Origin: Azospirillum endophyticum
GTDB taxonomy: Bacteria; Pseudomonadota; Alphaproteobacteria; Azospirillales; Azospirillaceae
Direction: 5' to 3'
Assembly (NCBI RefSeq): GCF_016595245.1
Contig: NZ_JAENHM010000049.1
Coordinates: 1-64,000 of the forward strand
Length of the DNA stretch: 64,000 nucleotides
Part shown: positions 48,154 through 57,503 of the stretch, in pieces
Layout: each line of letters begins with the position of its first letter
Position numbering within the stretch: position 1 is the stretch's first letter
Made by a program: the position numbers and the translations under genes
Notes under the pieces: model-generated
The model's input: the letters and a program-made list of their open reading frames with translations, nothing else
What the model was told of the DNA's origin: nothing
The model's database searches: none

Positions 48154-48785
48154 CAGGCACTCTCCCCGGCATGGCCGGTCAGGAAATCGGCGAAGCGCGC
48201 GGCGGACGGCAGGGCGGCGGCGGCGAAGCCCTGCTCCGCCACGCCTTCGCCGCCCAGCGTCCACCAGCGGCAGCCGGAGGCGGCCTCCGCGCCGCCCCCC
48301 GGCGAAACGGGTTGCGGCACCGACAGGGCGGCGACGGAACCGACGAAGGCCTCGACGTCCAGCGTGTGGGTCAGGACGGACAGGGCCAGATCCTCGGCCG
48401 CCTCGAACCACGCACCGTCCGCCTCCAGGCCAGCGACACCGGAGCCGGGATCGAGCAGGGCGACCAGGGTCAGCGGGAAATGCCGTCCCGCCTTGTCGAC
48501 GCTGGGCATCATCACGCCGGCCGCCGCCTGCGGCCCGCAGACCCCGGCTTCCAGCGCGAAGCGCCAGATCGGCGCGTTGAGGTAGCGGTCGAGCCAAGCC
48601 TCGCCGAGCGCGGCGCGGCTGGCCTGCAGCCCGTCGAGCAGCCACTCGTGCCAGGGATCGGCGAAGCTGCGCGGCAGCCCGCGCAGCAGGAAGTCGCCGC
48701 GCGCCGGCAGCTTGCCGAAACAGCCGGCGGTTCCCGTCACCGGCTGCGCCATCACAGGCTGTCCCATCACAGACTGTCCGGGCAT
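48153..48785 (-). CDS. tagF: T6SS-associated protein TagF (ImpM)
   Basis: A 210-residue TagF/ImpM protein, a post-translational repressor of T6SS in studied systems, acting through the FHA protein. Family pattern: GCFGKLPARGDFLLRGLPRS, FADPWHEWLLDGLQASRAAL, and ALEAGVCGPQAAAGVMMPSV then DKAGRHFPLTLVALL. I prefer the ATG at 48785 because AAGGA lies six bases before it; it then overlaps tssM by 19 bases. A second ATG at 48767 gives a one-base overlap. Here TagF is a separate protein, not fused to the phosphatase PppA as in some genomes. Confidence 0.93.
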   Translation of the reverse strand: MPGQSVMGQPVMAQPVTGTAGCFGKLPARGDFLLRGLPRSFADPWHEWLLDGLQASRAALGEAWLDRYLNAPIWRFALEAGVCGPQAAAGVMMPSVDKAGRHFPLTLVALLDPGSGVAGLEADGAWFEAAEDLALSVLTHTLDVEAFVGSVAALSVPQPVSPGGGAEAASGCRWWTLGGEGVAEQGFAAAALPSAARFADFLTGHAGESA

Positions 48786-51700
48786 CGGAAGTCCTTGATG
48801 TCGCGGATCGAGAAGGGATTGACGGCGCTGGTCATCCGCACGTCGAAACCGGCCGACTTGCCGGCGGCACCGAAGCTGAGCGGGATGCGGTCGGGCACCG
48901 CCCCCTTGCGGCCGCGGTTGGCGTCCAGCGTGCGGAACCACGCCCAGCTTCCGGTGCGCTGGGTCATCTCCGGCGGTTCGGTCGGCAGGCCGGTGAAGGT
49001 GACGCGCAGGTCGCCCGCCCCGCCCGGCTTCGGCCATTGCAGCCCCTGCGCCAGCGTGGCGTTGCGGGCGAAGGTCAGCCGCTGGCCGTCGATGTCGAGA
49101 TCGACCTGCTCCACCCCCGGACCGAGATAGGTCGGGCGCAGTTCGAAGCGCAGCGAGGGGGCGCGGCCGCCATCGGGGAAGAAGGCGTCGCGGATCATCG
49201 CCGCATGCTGGAAGGCCGGCAGGACCGCGGCGGGAATGCCGAGCTCGGCGGCCGACGGCTGCCAGCGCCAGGGCTCCTTGGTCGTGTCGACGAAGGGGCG
49301 CAGCCGGTTGGCGAAGAAGCCGTCGATCAGCCCGCCGGGCGCGAAGAGCCGGGCGAAATCATCCATCCCGACATCGGCCGAGGCCCCCCGGACGAAGGGG
49401 TAGCGGTTGTCGAGCGCGCGGCGGCACCAGGGCAGCACCGTGCTCTGCCATTCGGCATTGATCTGCGAGCGCGCGCCGCTCAGCGTCCGCGCCGTCCCCT
49501 GCTCCACCAGCTCCTCGGTCCAGCGGCGCACCGGCTGCGGGTAATAGGCGACGTCGGTGGAGAGCTTCTGGAAGACCTCGCCGCCGCCGTTGGCCGCCAG
49601 ATCGAACAGCTTCTGCCCGCCGCCCGAGCCCAGCGACAGCCGGGCCAGCACGGAATGCACGCCCTCGAGCTGGCGCAGCAGCTCCTCCAGCCGGGCGTTG
49701 CCGCTGTTGCGGGTGAAGTCGTTCAGCGGACGGAAGCGGTCGTCGACCATCTGGGTGACCAGCTTGGCGACGCCGCTGTCGGCCGCCGCCGCGGCGACGG
49801 CGGCGACGGCCGGCGGAGTGCCGGCCGGCGCCTCCGGCAGGCGCTGCAGAGTCGTCTCGGTCGCCACCGCGGCCAGCAGCTTCTGCAATGGGGAACTGCG
49901 GCCGGACAGGATGTTGACCTCTTCGGACAGCGCCTGCGGGTTGGCCGCCGGCACCAGGGTGATGTCGTTCAGCAACGCGTCCCAGCGCCCGGCATAGTCG
50001 CGCAGGTACAGCGTCAGCGCCGCCGTCTCCAGCTCCGGCCCGGCCTCCTCGCCGCGCGGCGGGCCGAGCAGCCAGCTGAGGTCGCGCACCGTCCGCGTCG
50101 CCGCCGGCAGCCCCGGCAGCATCACGGTGGTGAAGCCCTGCAACGTATAGAAACCCGGAACGCCGTCGCTGAACCGCGCGCCGGAGGAGCGGCGGAACAC
50201 CCGGTCGCCTTCCGGCCCGGCCTGGTCCGACGGGCGCCAGTCCGGCAGCTTGCGCGCCGCCTCGCCGTCGCGGACGGCGGCATAGGCGCGGGCGGCCAGC
50301 GGCGTGCGCGCCAGCACCTCGCGCGACTGCCGGACCAGCTCGGCGTCCAGATTGGCCTTGGGCAGGCCGGCGGGGGCGCCCAGCCCGGCATCGATGTGGC
50401 CGAGGACCGCCTTGGTCTCGTCCTCGCCGGCCGGCGGCGAAACGCGGCGCAGCCAGCCGGCGGTCCAGGCCTTGACCTCGTCGCCGTTGACCGGACCGGC
50501 GCCGCCCAGCATGAGGTAGAGGCGCAGCAGCGCCTCCACCGCCGGGGCGTCGTCGGCGGTCAGCCGGTCGCGCAGGTCGCGCTGCACCCGCACCAGAAGC
50601 CGCGGCACCAGCAGCCCGTTGACCGCGCGGCGGTAGAGACCGTCGCCGGCCTCCTCCAGCTTGTCGCCCTGGTAGAGGCCGAAATCGAGGGCCAGCTTCT
50701 GCTTCAGCGCCAGCGTGTCGTGGCCGGCCGGCAGGGCACGCAGCTCGTTCAGCACCGGCAGGACGCGGCGGATGTCGTCGTCGGCGACGGTTCCGGCGGC
50801 CAGCGCCTCCGCCTTCGGACGATAGGCGTCGACCGCCTGCTGTTCGCGGTCGATCAGCCCGGCGTTGCCGAGATAGCTGGCGACCCAGACGGCGGTGGCG
50901 GCGACGGTGACCAGGCCGAACAGGCTGTAGGCGATGCGCGGGATCCAGACGCGGCGCCGCTCCGCCGCCGGGTCGAAGCCGACCATGTTGGCTTCGCGGA
51001 ACACCAGGTCGTTCAGCAGGCCGCCGAGGAAATAGCTGCGCTGCTGCCCGGCGGCGACGGCGCCGCCGCGGAAGGGGGCCGCCGGCAGGCCGAAGCTCTC
51101 GGCCAGCCCGCCGATCAGCCGGTCGATCTGCGTGCCTTCCTGGGTGCCGCTGGTGAAATAGACGCCGCGCAGCCGCAGCGCCGGCTCGTAGCGGTTGGCC
51201 TTGAAGGCGGCGGCGACGAAGTCGAGCAGCGGTTCCTTCAGCGAGGCGAGCTGCGACGGGAAGGCGAAGATGGCGCCGCGGCGTTCCTGCGCATGTTCCT
51301 GCTGGATGCGGTCGACGGCGCGGGCCGAGAGCCGGCCGGCGATGCCGTCGAGTTCGCTGCCCAGCGTCGCCATGCCGGCGTCGCCCAGCTCGCTTTCGGC
51401 CGCCGGCAGGGTGACGCCGACGATCTGCCGGCGCTCGTCGCGGTTCAGGTCGTGGAAGAACTCGTTGAAGCCGGCGATCAAATCGGCCTTGGTCAGCAGC
51501 AGGTAGACCGGCGCCTTGACCTTCAGGGTCTCGTACAGCTCGCGCAGGCGGCGGCGGATGGCGGCGGCATGCTGCGCCCGCTCCTCCGGCCCGGCGGCGG
51601 CGAGGTCGGGGACGGCCATCGCCACCAGCACGCCGTTGATCGGCTGGCGCGAGCGCGCGTCCTTCAGCAGCTTCAGGAAAGCGCCCCAGCCGGTCTGGTC

Positions 51701-52276
51701 GACCGCCTCGTGGCTGTCCTGGGTGGTGTAGCGGCCGGCGGTGTCGAGGAAGATCGCCTCGTCGGCGAACCACCAGTCGCACTGGCGGGTGCCGCCGACG
51801 CCCTTCAGCGGCCTGCCGCCGGTCTGCTCGGCCAGCGGGAAGTTCAGGCCGCTCTTCAGCAGCGCCGTGGTCTTGCCGGCGCCGGGCGGGCCGATGATGA
51901 CGTACCAGGGGGTGCCGTAGAGATAGCCGTCGCCCAGGCCGCGCTGCTTGCGCCCGGCCTTCAGCAGGGCGAGAGATTCGGCGAAGGTCTTGCGCAGGCC
52001 GGCGACCTCGTCGGCCTGGTCCATCGCCGCCATGCGGGCCGCGTCGGTGCCGCCGGTCAGTTCCGCCGTCATCCGCTCCTCGGCCTTGGCGTCACGCCGC
52101 TTCAGCAGCAGCAGCACGACGACCAGGATCGGGAAGGGAACCGCGGCGGCGACCGCCAGCCAGGGCATCTCCAGCCCGGCCAGCGGCGCCAGCAGCGCGA
52201 TCAGCGCCGCCGCGATCACCGCACCGATGAAGCCCAGCACTGCGCGGGAGAGCAAGATGGCGGTCAGCCGACTCAT
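48767..52276 (-). CDS. tssM: T6SS membrane-complex protein TssM (IcmF)
   Basis: A 1169-residue IcmF/TssM protein. Two N-terminal transmembrane helices (about 14-34 and 40-58) are followed by the cytoplasmic NTPase domain with Walker A GPPGAGKT at 129-136 and DTAGRYTTQ as Walker B. A third helix at about 446-466 leads to the large periplasmic part that ends in DVRMTSAVNPFSIRDIKDFR. The Walker A is intact, so ATP/GTP binding is expected. It lies 82 bases downstream of tssL. In studied systems the periplasmic end contacts the lipoprotein TssJ, which is not recognisable in the window. Confidence 0.96.
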   Translation of the reverse strand: MSRLTAILLSRAVLGFIGAVIAAALIALLAPLAGLEMPWLAVAAAVPFPILVVVLLLLKRRDAKAEERMTAELTGGTDAARMAAMDQADEVAGLRKTFAESLALLKAGRKQRGLGDGYLYGTPWYVIIGPPGAGKTTALLKSGLNFPLAEQTGGRPLKGVGGTRQCDWWFADEAIFLDTAGRYTTQDSHEAVDQTGWGAFLKLLKDARSRQPINGVLVAMAVPDLAAAGPEERAQHAAAIRRRLRELYETLKVKAPVYLLLTKADLIAGFNEFFHDLNRDERRQIVGVTLPAAESELGDAGMATLGSELDGIAGRLSARAVDRIQQEHAQERRGAIFAFPSQLASLKEPLLDFVAAAFKANRYEPALRLRGVYFTSGTQEGTQIDRLIGGLAESFGLPAAPFRGGAVAAGQQRSYFLGGLLNDLVFREANMVGFDPAAERRRVWIPRIAYSLFGLVTVAATAVWVASYLGNAGLIDREQQAVDAYRPKAEALAAGTVADDDIRRVLPVLNELRALPAGHDTLALKQKLALDFGLYQGDKLEEAGDGLYRRAVNGLLVPRLLVRVQRDLRDRLTADDAPAVEALLRLYLMLGGAGPVNGDEVKAWTAGWLRRVSPPAGEDETKAVLGHIDAGLGAPAGLPKANLDAELVRQSREVLARTPLAARAYAAVRDGEAARKLPDWRPSDQAGPEGDRVFRRSSGARFSDGVPGFYTLQGFTTVMLPGLPAATRTVRDLSWLLGPPRGEEAGPELETAALTLYLRDYAGRWDALLNDITLVPAANPQALSEEVNILSGRSSPLQKLLAAVATETTLQRLPEAPAGTPPAVAAVAAAAADSGVAKLVTQMVDDRFRPLNDFTRNSGNARLEELLRQLEGVHSVLARLSLGSGGGQKLFDLAANGGGEVFQKLSTDVAYYPQPVRRWTEELVEQGTARTLSGARSQINAEWQSTVLPWCRRALDNRYPFVRGASADVGMDDFARLFAPGGLIDGFFANRLRPFVDTTKEPWRWQPSAAELGIPAAVLPAFQHAAMIRDAFFPDGGRAPSLRFELRPTYLGPGVEQVDLDIDGQRLTFARNATLAQGLQWPKPGGAGDLRVTFTGLPTEPPEMTQRTGSWAWFRTLDANRGRKGAVPDRIPLSFGAAGKSAGFDVRMTSAVNPFSIRDIKDFRCPDSL

Positions 52277-52358
52277 TCCGATACCCCTGTCCCTGATCTT
52301 TCTTCGGCCGCGATCTCGTCTTCGGCCGCCGGCACCGCCCCCAAGGGGGCGGATCCGC

Positions 52359-53753
52359 TCACTTCTTGAGGATGATGTCGATCCGGCGGTTCGCCGCGCG
52401 GCCTTCGGCGGTGTCGTTGGGGGCGACCGGCTCGGTGTCGGCCTTGCCCTCCGCCTTCATGCGGGACTTGTCGGCGAACAGCGGATCGAATTCCGCCATC
52501 ACCGATTCGGCGCGCGCCTTCGACAGGTGCCAGTTCGACGGGAAGCGCAGCCGCCCGCCGCCGGTCATCGGCACGTTGTCGGTGTGGCCGGTGATCAGCA
52601 CCGCCCCCGGCTCCTCCGCCACGGCGCGGCCGACGCGCAGGACCGATGCCCGCACCTTGTCGTTCAGGCTGGCGCTGCCGCTGGCGAACAAGTTGTTGCC
52701 GCGCATGCGCACGGTGACCGACAGCGCGTCCTCCGTCACCTCGACCAGCCCTTCGGCGATCTCCGGCTCCAGGAACTTGCGCACGCGCTGGACCTGGGTG
52801 GTCTGCGGCGGGGGCGGCGGGGCGATCTGCGGCGGCGGCGGGGCGGCTTCGGCCAGCTTGACCGGCGGCGGCGTCTCGATCACCACGCCGCCATGCGGCG
52901 GCAGGCCGCCCATGCCGGCGAACAAACGGTCCGACGCGCCGTTCAGCAGGAAGCTGAGGCCCAGGAACAGCAGCAGCAGGAACAGCGCCGTGCCGGCCCC
53001 GGTCACCCAGACCGGCAGCGAGCTGCGCGGCGGACGGTAGTCCATCGCCAGCGCCGCGGCGTTCGGGCAGAGGATGCGGTCGGCGTAGCCGCGGTGCTTG
53101 ACCAGGATGTTGTAGACGTCCTCGCGGATGCGGGCATGCTCGCTGTCCTGGCGGCCGGCGACGCGGTAGCGGCCGCGGAAGCCCAGCGACAGGCAGAGAT
53201 ACATCAGCTCCAGCAGGTCGCCGTATTTGCCCGGATCCTGGCGGGCCGAGGCGAGCCGGTCATAGAACTGATCGCCGCCGACCACGTTCTTGTGGAACAT
53301 GCTGGTGACGTTCTGACGCGTCCAGGAGCTCTGGCTGCCCCAGGGCGAATTCAGCACGATGTCGTCGATCAGCGCGCAGAGCGCGTAATGCGCCGTCGCC
53401 TGGGTCGCCGAGTCCAGCCCGGACTTCGTCACCCAATGCTGGAAGTCGCGCAGGGCCGAGATCACCCGCTGGCGCAGCGATTCGAGGTCGGGCACCTCGG
53501 TCACGTCGTTCAGCCGGGCCGCCAGCAGCAGCACCGGCGAGGCGGCGGCGGCCAGCGGCGAGCGCGCGGCGAAGATGCCGGCGAGCGCCGGCCCGGGAAC
53601 CCCGACCGCTTCCACCCGCGGCGCCGACGGATCCCCGCCGGCCGACCCTCCGGATGCGGCCGACCGCCGGCCGCCCGGCGTCGGCATCAGAACCGTGCGT
53701 TCCGTCTCCGGTCCGGGCTTGCCGCCGAACTCATCGCCGCCTTCCATGTCCAC
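52359..53753 (-). CDS. tssL: T6SS membrane-complex protein TssL with OmpA-like domain
   Basis: A 464-residue evolved TssL (DotU). The cytoplasmic DotU domain has ATAHYALCALIDDIVLNSPW, FYDRLASARQDPGKYGDLLE and LMYLCLSLGFRGRYRV. One transmembrane helix (SSLPVWVTGAGTALFLLLLF region) leads to a Pro-rich linker and a C-terminal OmpA/peptidoglycan-binding domain: VLITGHTDNVP, SNWHLSKARAESVMAEF and AANRRIDIIL. This built-in anchor stands in for separate TagL/TagN. It is first of the tssL-tssM pair and lies 160 bases after the WD40-caspase gene. Confidence 0.96.
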   Translation of the reverse strand: MDMEGGDEFGGKPGPETERTVLMPTPGGRRSAASGGSAGGDPSAPRVEAVGVPGPALAGIFAARSPLAAAASPVLLLAARLNDVTEVPDLESLRQRVISALRDFQHWVTKSGLDSATQATAHYALCALIDDIVLNSPWGSQSSWTRQNVTSMFHKNVVGGDQFYDRLASARQDPGKYGDLLELMYLCLSLGFRGRYRVAGRQDSEHARIREDVYNILVKHRGYADRILCPNAAALAMDYRPPRSSLPVWVTGAGTALFLLLLFLGLSFLLNGASDRLFAGMGGLPPHGGVVIETPPPVKLAEAAPPPPQIAPPPPPQTTQVQRVRKFLEPEIAEGLVEVTEDALSVTVRMRGNNLFASGSASLNDKVRASVLRVGRAVAEEPGAVLITGHTDNVPMTGGGRLRFPSNWHLSKARAESVMAEFDPLFADKSRMKAEGKADTEPVAPNDTAEGRAANRRIDIILKK

Positions 53754-53912
53754 CCCAATCCACGCGCCGTTCCGGAAGCGGTCCGGCCGTCCTTTCCCAG
53801 CACTTTGAACGAACCAACCGACGTTAATCTAGCCATTTTTCGGCGAGGATTCCGGGGGATGAACCACGATAGGTCATATGCCCCGGCACCTCCGAACGCC
53901 GCCAAGCCGGCG

Positions 53913-56900
53913 TTATTGCTGTGCAGCCTGCGGCGCCGCCAGCGGGAAGGGGTTCAGCTCGTTGCCGCCGGTCTTGAAGATGGCGGACTGGTGCCACTTC
54001 TTCTCCCGCGCCAGACGCGGGACCGCGCGGTTCACGTATTGGCCGAGCGTCAGGTTGTAGATCGCCTCGTCCCCCGGCAGCAGGGCCTTGCCCTTCAGCC
54101 CCTCCAGCACCGCATGGGCGAAGATGCCGTTGCGGCCGTCGTAGCTGTCCAGCGCCTCCTCCTGCTCCGACGAGGCGGCCAGCAGGTAGCGCTGCCCCAT
54201 GTCCTGGTACAGCTTGTCGACCGTGCCGGCCGACACCGCGCCCGAATGGCAGGTGTCGAGCATCACCAGCACGTTGCGGGCGGAAATGGCGCTGACCAGC
54301 CGGTTCAGGTCCTTCTCCGACAGCCCTTCGCGGAAGATCGCCTCGGGGGTGGCGGCGGTCACGTCCTGGGTGATGAAATGGTAGAGCTTGACCGACGGAT
54401 CCTTCGGCGACGGCACGATCACGCCGTGACCGGCGAGGTAGAGGACGACGGTATCGTCCTCGCGCGCGTTGGCGGCCAGCGCCTCCAGCCCGGACACGAC
54501 GGCGTCCCGGCTCGCCTGCTCGTCATAGAGCGTGGTGGACAGCGCCAGCGACTGTTCCCGGTCGTAGCCGACGGGAATGCGGCCGCGCAGCGCCTCGGCG
54601 AAGGAGGTGGCGTCGGCGCGGGCGAAGCGCAGCTGCGTCCCCGCCGGCCGGTACTTGTCGATGCCGACGACGAAGGTGATCAGCCGCGGCGCCGACGATG
54701 CGGCCCGCTGCCCCTTGTCCTGCGGCGCACCGTCGGCGACCTCGGCCGGCTTGGGCAGGACGAAATCGACCAGCGCCGAGCGTTCGTAGATCGCGTCGGA
54801 CCCGTTGTAGGCGCGGATCTGCACGCGGTTGCTGCCGGGGTCGAGCCGGACGGTGCTGACGCGCTCCTCCGGGGGTGCCGGGGGCTGGTCCTTGGAACCG
54901 TCCGCCGGCGATTGCGGCTGCGGCTGTGCGGCGGCCTGCGCCGCCGGCTGGGGAGCCGGCGGCGTGACGGCCTGGGCGGCGGGCGCCGGCTCCTTGGCAC
55001 GGGCAAAGGCGCGGGACTTGTCCTGGCCGCTGACGTTGCGGCCGTTACGGAACAGGTCGACCGACCCGATGCCGCCGCCGGTGTCGGCCAGGCGGTAGCG
55101 CAGGCGGACCGCGCCGATCCCCTCCGGCAGGGCGACGGTCAGGCGCGGCTCCTCCGCCGCGACATCCAGATCGGTCTGCTGCGGACCGCCCTTGCCGTCG
55201 GCCTGATTCGCGGCCTGCACGCCGCCCTGCGCCCCGCCCTGCGAGGCCGGCTTCGGCGGCGCCGGCACGGCCATTTTCGCCGGCGCCGGCTGCGGTGCGG
55301 GCTCCTTGGCCCGGGCAAAGGCGCGGCTGACCGGGGTCATGTCCAGCGGATGGCAGGTTTCGGCATCGGCCGAGACGGAAGCCGGTGCGGACGGCGTCGC
55401 GGGAGCCGGTGCCGGAACGGCGGCGGCAGGAGCGGCTGGAGCGGCCTGGCTCCCCGCCTGCGCCTCCGCGGCACCGGTGCCGAGCGCCAAGCCGCGGGAT
55501 GCCGCGGGCACGGTGCAATAGTCCAGCAGGGTCACCTGCGGGCGGCGCTGGGTCAGCAGGCGGATGTCACCGATGGCGGACAGGCGTGCCGCGATCTCCG
55601 CTTGCCCGGTCTGGCGCAGCTTGTCGCGCACCAGTTCGGGGGCGTCGAACACGCGGTAGACCTGCTTGAACTCCACCCACTGGCTGCCCTTCTTCTTCGG
55701 GTCGTTCAGGTGGAAGCCGACCAGGGTCTCGCCGCCGCTCTCGGAATGGTCGAAGAAGGCCTCCGGCGTCCACAGCACCCAGCGGCGGCCGTCGCGGTGC
55801 GGGAACAGCGCCGCCAGCTCCTCCAGCGGGCGGGCGCCGCCCGACAGGGCGTACCAGCGCAGCGTGCCGTCGCCCAGCGCCGCCACGGCGACCCGGCCGT
55901 CGGCGGAGGCGACGACGCCCCACACCGCCGCCGGCACCTCGGCGCGGGCAAGCTCGGCCCCGGCGGAATCGAGCAGGCGCAGGCTGAACTCGCCGCCCAG
56001 CAGGACGCGGCGCTGTGCCCCCAGCACGGTGACGCTGCGCGCCCATTCGCCGCTGTCCAGCTTCACCGGCTGGCCGTTGACCTTGGGCGTGCGGGTGTTG
56101 CGCCAGTCGGCGACACCGATCCCCGGCCCATCGGCGGTCGGACGGTTCAGGCCGGGCAGCGGATCGGGCGCGGTGGTCAGGCTGCGGGCCAGCACGTCAA
56201 AGCGCATCGGCCGGCGGCCGCCCTGCTCCATGCCGAATTCCAGCACCAGCCCGTCGTCGGACAGGCCGAAGCGGCCGAGATGGATGTCGCGGTAGTCGGC
56301 GACGTCGCCCATGCGGGCGAATTGCAGCCGGCCGGCGGAATCAATCTCTCCCCAGCCGGGATCGGCAGCGGCGAAGGCCACCCCGCCGCCCGGCAGGGCC
56401 AGCAGATGCGTCACGGAATCGCGCGCCGCGGCGATGTCGGCGAAGGCGCCCTTGCCCGCATCGGCCCAGCGGCGCACCACATTGCGCTTGCCGTCCTGCG
56501 TGGCGGTGCCGGCGGCGACCAGCGCGGTGCCGTCCCAGGCGACGGCGGCGAAGCTGCCGCCGGCGATGCCGGTGGTCTTGGGCGACCAGCGCGTCTTCAG
56601 GTCGGTGCCGGACAGCACGTCGACCCGGGTCTGGTCGGCATAGCCGACGGCCAGCAGCGTGCCGTCGGGCGAGAAAGAAACCGAATAGGGCAGTCCGCTG
56701 CCCGGCTTGCGCTTGAGCTTCGGCTTGAAGGCGGCGTCATAGAGGCGGACGTTGCCGTCGAAGGAGGCGGTGGCGAGCCGGCCGTCGGGAGCGAAGGCCA
56801 GTGCGGACACCCGAGCCTCGTAGCCCGTATCCTCGGCGACCAGCTTGAAGCTGCCGCTGTCCCACACCCGGATGCCGGCGGTGCCGCCGAAGGCCCCGGC

Positions 56901-57428
56901 GACGAACCGCCCATCGGGAGAGATGGCGAGGTCGTTCAGCACCTGCGGCTGGCCGGGAAGCCGGGCCTTCAGCCGCTGCGCCTTCACGTCGAACAAGTAG
57001 AGCGTGACGCCATCGCCCCAGCTCGACCCGGTGTTTCCCGCCGCCACGGCCAGCGAGCCGTCGGCGGACAGGGCGACGGCATAGAGCGCCCCCTCGTCCC
57101 CCGTCTCCATCGGCACGCGCAGCACGCCGAGAGGCTCGCCGCTGTCGCGGGCCCACAGGCGCAGGGTCTTGTCGTTGGAAACGGTGGCGATCAGCCGGCC
57201 CCCGGCATCGGTGGCCAGCCGGTTGACGCGGGCGGTGTGCCCGCCGGTCTCGATCCGCAGGAAGGCGCCGGTCGATGCGTCTCCCGCCAGCGCGGCCCCG
57301 GCAAAGGCCTGGAGCGAACCCAGCAGGATGCCGAGGAATGCCCGCAGGAAAACCGCTGCGGGAGTGCCGCGCCGAAGTCGCGCGTTCGGGCGAGAGAGAC
57401 AGCCGGCCATCATCCGTTCCGCTTGCAC
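53913..57428 (-). CDS. Exported WD40-repeat protein with C-terminal caspase (C14) domain
   Basis: A 1171-residue protein. A basic N-terminus and hydrophobic stretch (PAAVFLRAFLGILLGSLQAF then AGAALAGDA) act as signal peptide. Residues about 55-570 form WD40-like repeats (HTARVNRLATDAGGRLIATV, SNDKTLRLWARDSGEPLG, ALSADGSLAVAAGN, AISPDGRFVAGAFG and more). A Pro/Ala-rich linker (about 700-900) precedes a caspase-like domain with the catalytic dyad His1001 in YLAGHGV and Cys1060 in LDTCHSG. Both residues are intact, so it is a probable cysteine peptidase cutting after basic residues, as metacaspases do. It is upstream of tssL on the same strand, probably in the same operon. Substrate unknown. Confidence 0.9.
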   Translation of the reverse strand: MQAERMMAGCLSRPNARLRRGTPAAVFLRAFLGILLGSLQAFAGAALAGDASTGAFLRIETGGHTARVNRLATDAGGRLIATVSNDKTLRLWARDSGEPLGVLRVPMETGDEGALYAVALSADGSLAVAAGNTGSSWGDGVTLYLFDVKAQRLKARLPGQPQVLNDLAISPDGRFVAGAFGGTAGIRVWDSGSFKLVAEDTGYEARVSALAFAPDGRLATASFDGNVRLYDAAFKPKLKRKPGSGLPYSVSFSPDGTLLAVGYADQTRVDVLSGTDLKTRWSPKTTGIAGGSFAAVAWDGTALVAAGTATQDGKRNVVRRWADAGKGAFADIAAARDSVTHLLALPGGGVAFAAADPGWGEIDSAGRLQFARMGDVADYRDIHLGRFGLSDDGLVLEFGMEQGGRRPMRFDVLARSLTTAPDPLPGLNRPTADGPGIGVADWRNTRTPKVNGQPVKLDSGEWARSVTVLGAQRRVLLGGEFSLRLLDSAGAELARAEVPAAVWGVVASADGRVAVAALGDGTLRWYALSGGARPLEELAALFPHRDGRRWVLWTPEAFFDHSESGGETLVGFHLNDPKKKGSQWVEFKQVYRVFDAPELVRDKLRQTGQAEIAARLSAIGDIRLLTQRRPQVTLLDYCTVPAASRGLALGTGAAEAQAGSQAAPAAPAAAVPAPAPATPSAPASVSADAETCHPLDMTPVSRAFARAKEPAPQPAPAKMAVPAPPKPASQGGAQGGVQAANQADGKGGPQQTDLDVAAEEPRLTVALPEGIGAVRLRYRLADTGGGIGSVDLFRNGRNVSGQDKSRAFARAKEPAPAAQAVTPPAPQPAAQAAAQPQPQSPADGSKDQPPAPPEERVSTVRLDPGSNRVQIRAYNGSDAIYERSALVDFVLPKPAEVADGAPQDKGQRAASSAPRLITFVVGIDKYRPAGTQLRFARADATSFAEALRGRIPVGYDREQSLALSTTLYDEQASRDAVVSGLEALAANAREDDTVVLYLAGHGVIVPSPKDPSVKLYHFITQDVTAATPEAIFREGLSEKDLNRLVSAISARNVLVMLDTCHSGAVSAGTVDKLYQDMGQRYLLAASSEQEEALDSYDGRNGIFAHAVLEGLKGKALLPGDEAIYNLTLGQYVNRAVPRLAREKKWHQSAIFKTGGNELNPFPLAAPQAAQQ

Positions 57429-57503
57429 TGTGTCTTCCGGCCAGGGGTCCCATGGGGAAACCCATGGAGCCCGCGGCCGGACTGGTCCTGATCAGATAGC
57501 GCC

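Noticed and set aside
46090..48645. VgrG with an extended N-terminus of about 160 residues
   Set aside because: The extension is an out-of-frame reading of tagF; VgrG homology starts at the ATG at 48153, which overlaps the tagF stop.
51948..57491. Very long open frames antisense to tssM, tssL and the WD40-caspase (up to about 1850 codons), and similar ones at 14955-17471, 17179-19458 and 39348-43466
   Set aside because: They are exact antisense shadows of strongly recognised genes, composed of His/Arg/Gln-rich low-complexity sequence caused by high third-position GC. No domain was seen in them.
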